Assembly (NCBI GenBank): GCA_003439945.1
Contig: QVRM01002192.1
Location: forward strand, 868,001 to 932,000
Length of the DNA: 64,000 bases
Reading direction: 5' to 3'
Source: Dermanyssus gallinae
Taxonomy: Eukaryota > Arthropoda > Arachnida > Mesostigmata > Dermanyssidae
The position numbers were made by a program, and so were the translations under genes. Positions within the stretch are counted from its first letter, which is position 1; each line of letters opens with the position of its first letter. A model generated the notes under the pieces. It had not been told where the DNA came from. It did no database searches and saw only the letters and a program-made list of their open reading frames with translations. Positions 22,847-35,025 of this stretch are shown in pieces.

Positions 22847-23620
22847 CGTAACCGCCCTGCTAAGCTCTGGAGTTTCCTTAATGAAATCTGCGGCCGTGGC
22901 AAAGAGCCTGGAGCTTGCCAAGTCGACTACTAGTCGAAGATAGGGAACTAGAGGAAATCCAGGAGATAGTTGATGCACTGAATGATTTCTTCTCATCAAT
23001 CGGTACAGAAACTACATTCTTGCTCCTCCCTCAAGAGCTGATTGACAGTTTTCTCTCAAACCTACCGATCTCCGAGCCCAACGCATTTTCTTTTAGTGCT
23101 ATTACAGCTCAGGAACTGTGAATCGCTGCTAAAGACGTAAAGACAGACTCACTCGATAGCGATGGAAACGTTCCGGGTAAATTCCACTCTAAATTCATTG
23201 TTACCGTAGCGGCTCCTCTAGCTGCCGTATTTAATATTTCAATTAAAAGGGGCGTGTTTCCGGAACGCCTCAAGACATCTGCGGTAACTTCGCAATATAA
23301 GGGTAAGGGCGGGAGAGACCAACCTGGTAACGATGTCCCCAGATCATTGGTGTCTTTCGTCTCAAAAGTATTTAATAAGCTTGCTAAACAACAGCTGGAA
23401 AGCCATTTAAACGTTTTCAATTTCTTCTCTAAAAGTCAGTTCGGTTTTAGGGAGACACGATCAACTGAGCTGGCATTGAGACATATATGGTGGGAGATCA
23501 TTAAAGCTGCAGAGGATGGAAATATGTGCCTTGGTGCATTTCTTGACGTAGCCAAAGCGTTCAACTGCCTCGGCCACTCTATGTTTCTTAAGATGCTCCA
23601 GCAACTGGGCTGCGCACTAG
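22847..23620 (+). pseudogene. CR1/Jockey-like LINE RT, copy 1, cut by duplication junction
   Basis: Same sequence as 30131-30904 (see that entry). It carries the linker and the first RT blocks up to motif A (FLDVAKAFNCLGH), then ends at the junction at 23620, where BEL/Pao knuckle sequence of copy 2 begins. The resulting chimeric frame ends four codons later. Confidence 0.85.
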
Positions 23621-24689
23621 ATCACATGTAAGCATTGTAAGGGTTCGCATGGACCCGTAATGTGTGTACAGGCTGTATTAAGCAACATTGTACCACCTGT
23701 AGGATGTGCAAATATGTTGTTACCCACAGGACATGTAGATGCCATGAATGATAATGGTAAACGTGTCGTGGCCAGATTTTTGTTAAAAACGGCTCTCAGC
23801 GAACTTTCGTTACTCGCCGTCTCGCTGATTCCGTGCAGGCGAAGACTATCGGGGCGAATTCACCTACCTACATGTCTGCGGCGGCAACAAATCCCGACAA
23901 GCCAAGAGGTTGCTTATTGTACAGCTGCGGTTGGTGCAGCGTAATGGCAAGCCAGTGACGCTTACCGCAATGGCAGTGGAAGAGATTACAGCGGCCCATT
24001 GGCCCATCCCGTCGCCAAGGCTCAAGGCTAGGTACGGGCACGAGCTTGGTGTCCGTTGATTTGCTGCTAGATGCAAACAACTTGTTTAGCGTCATGGAGG
24101 GCGCAGCACGGCGCCTTGACACCCGCACCGTCGGCCTCGAAACTTGCTTCGGGCTCGTCCTTGCTTCGGAGGCGACTGGGGAGGTACGAGCGGAAGCAGC
24201 AGTTGCGGGCGGCGGCAACCGAGCTAGACGGGTTTGGTCACTCGAGTCTATCGGCATACACCCAAACAAAATACAAAAGAAGAGCCTGCAAATAGTGGCA
24301 AAGCACTTCCTATCGAAGGTAAAGCGGTCCACCGAGGGACGCCACCAGGTTCAGCGCAATCTCGAGCCCCACGTATCAATGATCAACAGCAACAAAAAAA
24401 AAAGAAGCAACTAGAGGCATGGGCGAAGAGGCTACGACGAGACCCGGAGTTAAGGACAGACTACGGTTGAGAAATCCGCGCGTTCATCGAATAAATGTTT
24501 GCGGCACCTGTTTCTCCCGGTGAGTCACCGAGATACGCTATGCCGCATTTCCCTGTTATTCAGCCTAGCAAATTATCGTGTAAAGTTCGGCCAGTATTCA
24601 ATGCATCGGCTGCGGCCAAAAATCAATTATCACTCAACGACTGCATCGAAGACACGCCGAATTTGTTGCCGTGTCCGATGTTTATGTGA
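23621..24689 (+). pseudogene. BEL/Pao protease-RT segment, duplicate
   Basis: Copy of 16333-17401 without visible change. It begins in the middle of the second zinc knuckle. Confidence 0.85.
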
Positions 24690-24863
24690 CAAAATTCCTC
24701 TGGTATCTGGACTCTTGATCCGCCGCTGCACGCTAGGGCCGCCATCCACGGGTGAGTCAGCGCCGGGCACGCTGCTGTGCCGCGTCGTGCATGTGTGCGC
24801 GTAGGATAGGCTAGGTGTAAATTAGGATATTCAGTACGGCTGCGCACTAATAGCAATGTGTTG

Positions 24864-24930
<67 letters not shown>
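24864..24930. repeat. (TA)n array, duplicate, expanded
   Basis: Counterpart of 17575-17628, 14 bp longer. Confidence 0.95.
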
Positions 24931-24932
<2 letters not shown>

Positions 24933-25396
24933 TACATATTTATCGTGCCGTAGGCAGACCCACTGTCTGCTCAGTGAGAGCAAATGTGAGCCCAACTCAC
25001 GCGGGCAAGATCAAATATCGAGAAATAAATGCGAAACTGTGTCTTTGCATATTCTTGTTAGATATTTGTTCTGATTCTTTTCATCAGTTCTGTAACACCT
25101 TGGTTGTCGGCCGGAGTGGCCTGCAATAATAGGCATGTATATACCAGGTACATCGTACACAGGTTCCATCGCCTTGTATGCTCTCGTAGGGGGTTTCATG
25201 AAGACTATAGCACTCAGTACATTTGTCGGTTCTGCGCTAAGTACCATGCGGTTGATTGTCCGGCACTGTAACGAAGATCTTTACCATTTCTTCTCTCGTT
25301 GGAACGGCAGGACAACGAATAATTATGTTTAATAATATTATAAACGATCTTGTCTATTCACTCTATTTCACTCCACTTGAGTGAAATGAATATGAC

Positions 25397-25399
<3 letters not shown>

Positions 25400-25461
<62 letters not shown>

Positions 25462-25466
25462 TATAT
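25400..25466. repeat. (TA)n array, duplicate, expanded
   Basis: Counterpart of 18099-18138, 26 bp longer. Confidence 0.95.
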
Positions 25467-25486
25467 CTTTTTTTATTTTTTTTTTA

Positions 25487-27650
25487 TAGAGGTAACTGGT
25501 AAAATGCGGGCGACGTTGTTAAAGCCTCGGTAGTGTGGGACTCGCACCCACTAAAATCCAGTCGTCCTCTTTGCCCCTTGACGGGGGGGGTGGCCGCAGT
25601 ACTGTCTTCTCGAGATTATTTCACCTGGCCACTCTTCTTGCCATTTAGGCTGCTCGGCTTTGTGCGGCGGTTATTTTCGCCTCAGAGATACCTTGTGCGA
25701 ATCTTCTTACTAGAATCCAGAATTTGTGATCCTTGAGGAGCGCCTCTACAAGGGCCTGGCATGTCAGGGGGTTCTGCAGTCCTAGGTTCCGGGACAATAG
25801 CTCTCGCTCAGTGTCGAAGAAGGGGCACCGCTCATAGCAGTGCCTAACATCATCCCGCTCCCCCGAGTTGCACATGCGGCATACACGGGACTCAGTTTTA
25901 CCGATACGGTGTAGGTACTGCTGAAAACAGGCACCATGGCCTGTTAACAGTTGCGCGAGTGGGTAGGTAAGCGAGCCGTGTTTGAGGCTGTACCATTTTT
26001 TAAGATCAGGAAGTATTGATCTTGTCCAAAATCCAGGATGGCCCGGCTGGATTGCTTCCCATTGCTGGTTTCATTCGCTTAGTGTGTCGGTTCTGCTGAC
26101 TAGTGTGCTCGGCGTCAGAACTTGGTTACAGGGTTTCTTGTTGCCAATTCTTTTACTCTTAAGTCCCAGGGAATTTGTCTGGAGAGGACCTGTACGGCTG
26201 CTGTGGAAGCCGTGCGACTTGCTCGTGTTATGTTAAGCGCCATAGGTCTTTGGGTCTTGTTGAGGAGGCGACGTGTTGCAGCTCTTCTAGTCGTGCGTTC
26301 CCATAACGGTGCGGCGTATAACATGATGCTGTCTATTACTGATGCTAAGAGTCGGCGCCGAGAGTCGCTTGCTCCTCTGGTCCGTGGGAGAATTTTCCGT
26401 AACTCTGCTGAGGCTTTGGCTGCTTTTTTAGCTGCATAGCGCACATGAGGTGTTCCTGTGAGAGCTCTATGCAGGATCACGCCCAGGTACTTGACCACGG
26501 GCGTGGGTGTTATTGGATGGCCTTCCAGGTGTAAATTTAGGTTGCGTGGAGGCTTTAGACCGTTTAGAAGGATTGCTTCCGTTTTTTGTGAAGCCAGTTC
26601 GAGGCCAAGCGTGTGGATGTGTTGTCGGATATCCGCCAAGGCTCCGTTGGCTGTACTTTCGAGCAAATCCTCGTCACTGGCGGTAACAATCAGTGCCAGA
26701 TCGTCTGCGTAGGCGATAGAAAAAACTCCCAGGGGATGCGGCAGTCTTAGTACTCCATCATAGGTTATGTTCCACAGGGTTGGTCCCAGTACAGATCCTT
26801 GGGGAAGCCCGGCAGTGACGGCGTAGTCCACTCCATCGTATGTAGATGCTCGGTCCTTTAGATACGACGCTAGGATACGTCGTAGGTAGGGAGACACGCC
26901 TTTATTTCCAAGTGCTTGGTTTATGGCGTCCCACGAGAGCGTATTAAACGCGTTTTTGACATCAATAAGGACGGCCAGGCAGTGCGCCTGGTTTGCGATA
27001 GGTGAATTTCTTTGTGTTTCAGCTATGCTTAGAACTTTGCTGATAGCCGAGTGTGTAGAGTGCCCGGCGCGGAAACCATGCTGGCTTTCTGACAGCGCCT
27101 TCTTGTCTTCTAATTCTGTAACTGGTCGCCCGTTGATAATATGCTCAGCTGCCTTGGATAGGCAGGAGAGCATGCTTATAGGGCGGTATGCTGAGGGGTC
27201 TCCTTGTGGCTTCCCGGGTTTCGGGACAAGGGTTAGGCGTGCCGTTTTCCAAGGCTTTGGGTATTCTCCGCTGGTGAGAATTGTGTCCATCATGCGTTTG
27301 AATACCTTTGGATGGTTCTTTAGGAGTACGCGTACTGCTTGAGGGGGGACAGCATCTGAGCCCGGCGCTTTTCCTGGTCGTATGCGTTCAGCCACAATTC
27401 TGATCTCTTGGATTGAGATTGGCTCGAAGGAAAGATCTGAGGTTTCTTCAAAGAGTACAGACTCCGGCAATAGTTTTTGTGGAAAGAGCGCATTTACAAT
27501 CGGTCGCGCCACTTCTACAGGTAAAGGTGGCTGTGCGTGGCGCATTTTTTTACGCGCAATCATGTGGATCATCATAAGGCCATTAAGATTAGTAAAAAGA
27601 CCACTGGATCTCTCTAGGTGAGGAGGTCGAGGGAAACCCTTGGGGCAAAG
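25487..27650 (-). mobile_element. 5'-truncated R1-clade-like LINE, copy 2
   Basis: Duplicate of 18159-20322. RT frame 26115-27648 is again open with motif A LIDVKNAFN and motif C AYADD; the C-terminal knuckle segment is at 25645-25988 in another frame. Shared frameshift shows that the damage predates the duplication. Confidence 0.85.
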
Positions 27651-27651
27651 G

Positions 27652-27684
<33 letters not shown>

Positions 27685-27686
27685 TA
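27651..27686. repeat. (TA)n array, duplicate
   Basis: Counterpart of 20323-20358, same length. Confidence 0.95.
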
Positions 27687-28023
27687 CCATAGCACACATT
27701 ACAGTATGCCTCCTGGGTAGCCAACCACGCTGTTCTGCCGATGTTGTTCGGCTGAAGCTTTCCTTCGAGAGCCTTCATTGGCAACACACGGCTTTTACAA
27801 AGTGGTAGCTTATCTTACGTCTGCATTTCCTGCTCGGAGAGGACCGTGCTTTCTATTCGCGATAGTTCCGCGTTTCTCCGCTGGCGTTAGCTTATGGATT
27901 TGGAAGGCATCGCTCTGCCCCGGCTCCAGGGGTCCATCCTGCTTTTCTGCGATTGCTTTTTATTAGATGCTAGACAGCAAATTGAGCTGAGATGCACAAC
28001 GCTGTATATAAGGTTTTATCTCA

Positions 28024-28029
28024 CACATG
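28024..28029. other. Deletion with 6-bp filler relative to copy 1
   Basis: Copy 1 has 50 bp at 20696-20745 where copy 2 has only CACATG. The filler repeats the CACATG found four bases downstream in both copies. Confidence 0.85.
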
Positions 28030-30130
28030 AATCACATGATTTATTTACACACCAGATTGGGTAAAATATACAATCGTACCTTACATAAATTGTATAAGGT
28101 TTCCCAGGCTGAAGCTCTAGCCTATTTAAACGTTTTTGGAATTTCATTGTCATAACTGCCAGCGAAAGCCTAAGAATCTTATAAAGTATGCAGTTTTGAC
28201 AACTCACCTCAATAAAACAGTAATAACGTTTAGAATATTTACCTTAAGCAGGTCTAATCGGAAAACGCGTTAATAAGTTCTACCAGAGAGTGCCTGGCAT
28301 TCCTGACTCCTTCGTTCCGACTTATTCCAACTCAGAACTTCTTTGCCGTCGTCCTCCTCATTGCTCTTTGACAGTGTCTTAACTCTTATATTTTGCTAGT
28401 GATAAATATGAACTACTTTTTGGCCGCATCTGTCCAAGGGAAAACTATCCCAGACAGGACTAATAGTTCGTCATAATTACAGCCGCCGGGCTAGGCGTTC
28501 TGCGTTCATGGGTCACCAGGAGTACTTAAATGTGCCCCCTCCTTTTCTTTAAATGGCGTCTGTCTGGGCTTTGAGAGATCGCTGCATTTCCTCCCTCGAG
28601 TGACTGCCATTCGCCCTTCTGTTCCACTAGTCGCAAATACTAGTAGTCTCAAAGTGGAGCTTTAGGGGAGTTTAAGCCTATTACAATTTGAAAAAAGTAA
28701 ACCTTTCGGGCTGGCCCTTAGTCAAGATTTAACGTCTACGGGACTGCTTTTCGCATTGCTTCATAGACTATATATAAATACCGACTGCCTATCTACCTAA
28801 ACTAGTTCACCCTCGGTAGATGGAGATGTCTTTCCAAAACACATCAGCCGCAGTTGTCTTTATCCATTCATCATTTCTACTCCCTCGGCTACTAATTCTG
28901 GCTCGTAGAGTCATGAAATGTGTTTAATGCTTCAGTCGTAGCAGTTACACCAAATATGTGTGATAACAACGCTGAGTTCTATAGATACGTAAGCTAGAAA
29001 ATATGCATCCTATCTGCCTGATTTTATATGGCAATCCTACTGGGGCACATTTCCGTAAAAACAAAGACTAGGGTAGGACAGTGGGCGCTCCCTTTTTTCC
29101 ACTAAAAAGAAGTGGGCCGGTTAAAGTGCCAGAAAGAGAACGTCAATTGCAAATAGTACGTCACACCAGTTTCTCAATAGGGCTTTATCGCATTGTTCTT
29201 ATTAAAAAGATGATTAACTCGACAATGCGGCGCGCATACCTCAACAGCGATACAAAGTCGTGTCGTGGAGTTCCTTGTCGTTTACTACAATGTTTACTAT
29301 TAGATTCATCCTTTTGCTTTGTGGCATGTTACGTTTTACTACCGGTATTCGAGCTGAAGAGCACAGCTTTTGCACTACCCATGTCTTTGCGAATACAAGA
29401 ATCAGTCATTTATATTAATTTGTGCGTTACAATGAGCTAACGGTCCACCTTCTCTGTATGAAAATTTTGTTTCCGATCATATCGAAATTCTGCTACTGCA
29501 TATTCCGACCGCCTTTAAATCATTCTATCGGTCAGTAAGCAAACAATACCGGGACAGTTGTAATGCCGGGTCTCTGCGGATGGTCGACACTTTGCGTCAA
29601 TTTGTTTTGGTGTCGCCTTCTTGACTAGTGGTAATCTGCTTTGCTAATACGCATCCGTTTCAGGAAACATTCTGGGCGGCTGCTATGCTCTACTGGCTGC
29701 AAATACTAGTAGCTTTACCTATTTAAGATTTTTTAGTTTAGTTTGCAGTCGAAATGCTCTAGCATGTAGAGATTTAAACTGATACGAGTACGCGTTTTCT
29801 CATATTGGTTCAGCCTATCCGGTTAAACCCATGAGCGTTCAAATCAAGTCAATAGTAATGTATTCACGTTGTATTTATAACTTCTACTTTATGTGTATAT
29901 ACACGTAATAATAATTAAGTTTGAAAATTAACCTAACCAACGAATATCATAGTTGAGGTTAAAAATGCTCTCCAGGCTAACGTTAGCCATATGCTAAATG
30001 CGCAAAGGAATTATGGCAAGAATGGGTGATCCCTACTATTCAACCTCTAAAAATGCATTCTTTTAACTTCGGTTCTCAATACTAGATATATATATATATA
30101 AATAAATATATATATATATATAAATATATA

Positions 30131-31753
30131 CGTAACCGCCCTGCTAAGCTCTGGAGTTTCCTTAATGAAATCTGCGGCCGTGGCAAAGAGCCTGGAGCTT
30201 GCCAAGTCGACTACTAGTCGAAGATAGGGAACTAGAGGAAATCCAGGAGATAGTTGATGCACTGAATGATTTCTTCTCATCAATCGGTACAGAAACTACA
30301 TTCTTGCTCCTCCCTCAAGAGCTGATTGACAGTTTTCTCTCAAACCTACCGATCTCCGAGCCCAACGCATTTTCTTTTAGTGCTATTACAGCTCAGGAAC
30401 TGTGAATCGCTGCTAAAGACGTAAAGACAGACTCACTCGATAGCGATGGAAACGTTCCGGGTAAATTCCACTCTAAATTCATTGTTACCGTAGCGGCTCC
30501 TCTAGCTGCCGTATTTAATATTTCAATTAAAAGGGGCGTGTTTCCGGAACGCCTCAAGACATCTGCGGTAACTTCGCAATATAAGGGTAAGGGCGGGAGA
30601 GACCAACCTGGTAACGATGTCCCCAGATCATTGGTGTCTTTCGTCTCAAAAGTATTTAATAAGCTTGCTAAACAACAGCTGGAAAGCCATTTAAACGTTT
30701 TCAATTTCTTCTCTAAAAGTCAGTTCGGTTTTAGGGAGACACGATCAACTGAGCTGGCATTGAGACATATATGGTGGGAGATCATTAAAGCTGCAGAGGA
30801 TGGAAATATGTGCCTTGGTGCATTTCTTGACGTAGCCAAAGCGTTCAACTGCCTCGGCCACTCTATGTTTCTTAAGATGCTCCAGCAACTGGGCTGCGCA
30901 CTAGCAGTAACGTCTTGGTTTAAATCGTATCCTAGTGGACGGAGGCAATTTGTGGCGGTGGGAGCTCTAAAGTCTGCGACGGAAATTGTTTCCACTGGCA
31001 CGCCCCAGGGGTCGGTTCTTGGACCTTTTATCTTCATTACCTATATGCATTTTGTCCTGCGGGGCATCGCGAGGTACGTAGATTGCTGCCTTATCGTTTA
31101 TACAGACGATACCACTCTTTTGTTTGGTGTCTCACCCTCCCAATTGCCGAATAATAAGTAAAATCTTTAGCACGTTGATACCGGTATTGAGAAGGCCATG
31201 TCTTTATTCCAATGATCTTGTCGTTAATCCGACGAAGACGACACTCCTTCTTTACCTCTTACACTCTACAACGGGCATCGAGACAGATGTTTAAAACTGG
31301 TAATATCTCCCTCCGAATAGACGGCGCTGCTATCCCTTTCAGCTCAGAGGCAAAATGTCTTGGCATTGTGCTAAACGAGCATATGAAATGGGACAGTCAA
31401 GTGAGGTCAAGTGTCAGGGTCTACTATGCCGTGGTGGCCTCACTCGTGCGTTTGAGGAGAGCCAAGGCTTCGCGGGATCTTCTGGTACGTGTTTACCACG
31501 TGTCTAAGCCCTTATGGAGCCAATTCTCACTTACGGAATTACTCTGTGGGGCGCTACGCATTCCACGACCCTAGACAAGCTAAGGGTCGTTCAGAATGAC
31601 GCGGTTAGAGCCATCATAATTATTCCTCGTTGCGCGAGTGTGACTCGATGGTACACCAGGCTCGGGCTTCTCAAGCTTGATCAGCTGACACGTTTAAAGT
31701 TAGCCGTGCTAGCCTATAAGGTGCATAACAATGAAATCCCTTCAGATTGTTAG
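30131..31753 (+). pseudogene. CR1/Jockey-like LINE reverse transcriptase, 5'-truncated, several frames
   Basis: Begins at a TA array in the linker before RT (KLWSFLNEICGRGKEP). Blocks: NISIKRGVFPERLKTSAVTS, FGFRETRSTELAL, motif A FLDVAKAFN, GTPQGSVLGPFIFITYMH, motif C IVYTDDTTLLFG, then CLGIVLNEHMKWDSQV and, at 31514-31753, MEPILTYGITLWGATHST with LDKLRVVQNDAVRAI. The PQGSVLGP and YTDD motifs mark a LINE RT. In-frame TGA at 30402-30404 and frameshifts near 31160 and 31520 inactivate it. The 3' UTR (31754-32005) contains repeated TTGTATTGTGTTA-like phrases and an AATAAA just before a TA array at 32006-32017. Confidence 0.85.
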
Positions 31754-32005
31754 GCATTACACTTGTATTAGGTTAGTTATAAAGTTTTAAACTTGTATTG
31801 TGTTAATTATACTCAATTTTGTTGGTTTATCGCATATACACTTTTGATTTGAGCATACACTCGTAAACTTCTATTGTGTTACTTGTACCCAATTATATTG
31901 CTTTATCGCGTACACACTTTTGATTTGTACAAGCACTCGTATATTATGTATATTTTGAATGAAAGGTGAGAGATTGCGTACTTGTTGGACACGTCAATAA
32001 ATCTG

Positions 32006-32017
32006 ATATATATATAT
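32006..32017. repeat. (TA)n array at 3' end of CR1/Jockey-like LINE
   Basis: Follows GTCAATAAATCTGA, a likely polyadenylation region. Confidence 0.85.
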
Positions 32018-32019
32018 GG

Positions 32020-33980
32020 ACAAACCTAAGCGAGGAGATTTCTGTCGGTAAACCAACGAAGTCGGCTTCGTCTGCTAAAAGGACAGGCGCAAACAAGACA
32101 ACGAGAACTGTAATAGCAAACATAACCGCGCCTTCACGCGAAAATTAGGTCTGCGCCGTAACCTACGCACGCAAACCTTTCTGTTTCCGTCTTCAATAGG
32201 CTAATTCCAAGGAACCTTAATGATAAGCAGAAATAATGGCCCATAGCGACATAAACGCGTCACAACTAAATGCCAAGGAGAATGCGCCTATTTGTTTACC
32301 ACTGGAGGTCGCTGCCTGAAGTATGTGTTAAAGCAGTTTGAGTGTGGTGACCATCAGTTAACCACATCGCCTTCTAGCAGACGGTAACCTCCGTTGACTG
32401 CGGCGTTGTAGTCACTCAGTAGAACGACTACTCGTGCATAGACAGACAGAAATAGATAGATACAACATGTATGGAAGTGCGTTCGTGCACAGTTGTATGA
32501 TACGTGCTCCGTAATCATTTACACACACACACACGGACACCTGCACGCTCAAGCGTGCGACCAGCGTGAGATATAAGGCAATCCAATCGAGGTCACGCGG
32601 GCAAGAGAAACGCGGTGATGCGGGTGGCAAAGCAGGGGGCAATAAACACAGCAGGCATCACGTTACCACCAAAAATAGCTGGCCCTACTATGCACCGCTG
32701 CGCATCTCCATTAGGAGGCAATGATTAGATCGACGACAAAGGCGGGACAGCGGACAGCCATCGTTCTTTTGCTCGCATTTGATGGCATCATCGCATTATA
32801 CCATACGATATACTCCTATGCTCTGAGCATCGACAGCTATGGCAACGCTGAACGGTCGGGTTGACCAAGCTGTGTGATAGTCGCTGCTCGCCTGCATTAC
32901 TTGAGCGTAATTAGCCGATCAACAACATGATTTCTATTATTATTATTACTAGGATAATAGTAAGTCGTGAGAGTATGCTAGCGACTTCTTGTATCTGGCT
33001 CAGCCTATGGGGCCCACAATGGAAGCAGCATTCCCTTGCAGATAGCCAATTACATAGTCTGTCTTAGAAACTGCGCCTCATGTCGATCACTCGTGATTTT
33101 CTTTATACATCTTGCGATATCCGTGAAGGACGGATCAGTAACTGCGGTGATGGACCTCAATGTTTCCCGAGACAGGAATAATTCCAACAACCTCCTGACA
33201 AATCTCTTTTGTTTTCTCCTCTTCTCTGCGGTCTGTGTGTTCTGCGCTCCAGCCAGACTCAATCGAGTGTAACGTAGATAAGATGATGTCGCAATACTTA
33301 CAGAACAGGGTACTCCTGTTCTGCATTGGACTTCTGACGACGCATTGAGTTCTGCATATCTTGTCACTCTGTGTGGAGGTGTAAGGCTCATTAGGTATAG
33401 TCCGTCGGAGTCAACGAGCTCACCACGATGCACATCATGCGGAAGGAGTTGCGATTTAGCATGGTTCTGAGCTAGCGTGAGTGCAGAGCTTTGTGGCAGC
33501 TAAAGAGATGTTTAGCCGTCAGAAGATCTGCACGTGTTAATTTGTTTGCTATTCTCATGCATTTTGCTGCTTCTGCATGCTTCAATTGTATAGTGGTTTT
33601 ATGGCCTAACAGTTATTGAGTGATCGTAGAAACTAGTCTAGTACGAAATTGTGAGTTACATTAACCTCCCCAGGCTTGCAAAAAAATATCTTTATAAAAT
33701 GTAAAATATCAGTGCGACGAAAAACGATGTTTTTTTATATTTATGCAAATTCTATTTACATAAATTACACATTATTGATCGCATGCTTGTGTTAGATTTT
33801 AAAATTATACAAAAAATACCTAAAATGATTTTAAAGAAGTTGTAATCCTTTATTAACTATTAGAAGATATGTGTTTCTTTCTAATCGTATTAATTAAATT
33901 AATTAAAAATGATTATTATGTTTACAAAAGTATGCCGTAGGTAAGGGAGAACCACAGCGCAGGTCACTGTGCTATTATTA
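32020..33980. other. Region without recognised genes; one (CA)n run
   Basis: A (CA)n microsatellite lies at 32520-32535. Frames around 33036-33433 on both strands show no motif I recognise. Confidence 0.5.
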
Positions 33981-34339
33981 TTCGCTGAAAAATTCGAGGA
34001 GATGCTCGAGAAGCACCCTCTTGCTTTATGATCCATGTTTCGGGCGAGGCCTCCGGAGTCTGGCCATAAGCTCTTGGTATGGCAGGTCCCATAGATCTTT
34101 CTCCACCGCGGTTATTGCGCGTTTACTTGCGGCCCCTCTCTCTCCGGGGTGCTTCCGCGCTCTGGGCAAGTTCGTCAAGAAATTCCTCGAATTCCCCATT
34201 CCTCCCTTTTGGGAGAGAAGTAGCAGCTGTAAAATGCCGCTACTCCATCAATCTTCAATCAGTAGACCCCCTTTCGCCCGCCGCCTCCTAATCGCATTTT
34301 TTCTTAAAACCCATCCACCAGATTGCGATATCCGCCTCT

Positions 34340-34990
34340 ACGTTACATACTCATTCCGCTTAGTGGTCGCATTGTTTGGCCTGGATAATAGGCAGACACC
34401 TTTATTCCAATATTTATTGCCTTTCGTTTCTAGCTTAGCTTCTATGTGGGCATTTTTCCTATTTTTCGTCTCTGCATTGTAACCTTGGGCCTTATGACCA
34501 GGCCTGTGGCACCTGTAGCAGTCAAGGAGCCTGATCTACTCCTCAGGTCTGCACCACGTCGAGCCCAACTTAAGGGCCTTGTGGGAGCAGATGGAGACGC
34601 CGTAATCAATGCGCATCAAATCTCAGCCCTTCCGAGCCTTAGCTCGGCCATCCTAATCTTGGCGCCGGCCGGGAATTACAGGGTCCTCTGCAGTTCCCTC
34701 TCGGCTTACTCCCCGTCCCGAGTAGGCCAATTCCCCTTAAGGCGATCTTCTGTCCCTGGTCTCCTCTAATCTAATTATAAGGTCACCCGTATTACTTTTA
34801 GTTACCACCCTTACGGTTATACGCGCTCCGTCCTGTTATCTAACGGGTGCCCTATGCCCCGGAGGGTGTCGGCAAAGGTTTTTCCTTCCTCGACCGTAAC
34901 CCTGAGGGTGCTCCTCGCTCCTTGCTCCGTTTTGGCGCCAGAATGCGGCTGCCGTCGCCAGCCTTACGACAGCAGATTGCTAGAGCCCGT
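34340..34990 (-). pseudogene. LINE gag-like ORF1 relic with CCHC knuckle
   Basis: Minus strand blocks: TLRVTVEEGKTFADTLRGIG (34838-34911), then VVTKSNTGDLIIRLEE, then RIDYGVSICSHKALKLGSTW and a knuckle CYRCHRPGHKAQGYN at 34480-34521, where the last Cys is replaced by Tyr. The order (short alpha-beta block, TKSxTGDLII, C-x2-C-x4-H) is that of gag-like ORF1 proteins of Jockey/R1/I-type LINEs, which bind element RNA. Stops and at least two frameshifts break it. Confidence 0.65.
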
Positions 34991-35025
34991 TGCATATCTA
35001 TTGATCCTACCTAGACGATCTCACC

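Larger units (their letters stand above)
16333..23620. repeat. Tandem duplication A, copy 1 (7288 bp)
   Basis: Followed directly by copy 2 at 23621-30904. The copies agree almost base for base; differences seen are TA-array length (at 17575 and 18099), G17772 versus A25074, and a 50-bp/6-bp replacement at 20696. At the junction the left-flank and right-end sequences share a 2-bp AG. The unit holds the BEL/Pao protease-RT part, an R1-like LINE, and the 5' half of a CR1/Jockey-like RT. Confidence 0.95.
23621..30904. repeat. Tandem duplication A, copy 2 (7284 bp)
   Basis: Second unit of the tandem duplication described at 16333-23620. Its right end at 30904 continues without interruption into the rest of the CR1/Jockey-like RT, so the intact right flank is here and the intact left flank is at copy 1. 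Confidence 0.95.

Noticed and set aside
33302..33322. AGAACAGG...CCTGTTCT palindrome as a regulatory site
   Set aside because: A single short inverted repeat without gene context; expected by chance at this scale.
34021..34482. 153-codon plus ORF as a membrane protein
   Set aside because: It is the antisense shadow of the LINE gag relic on the minus strand, whose CCHC motif is clear.
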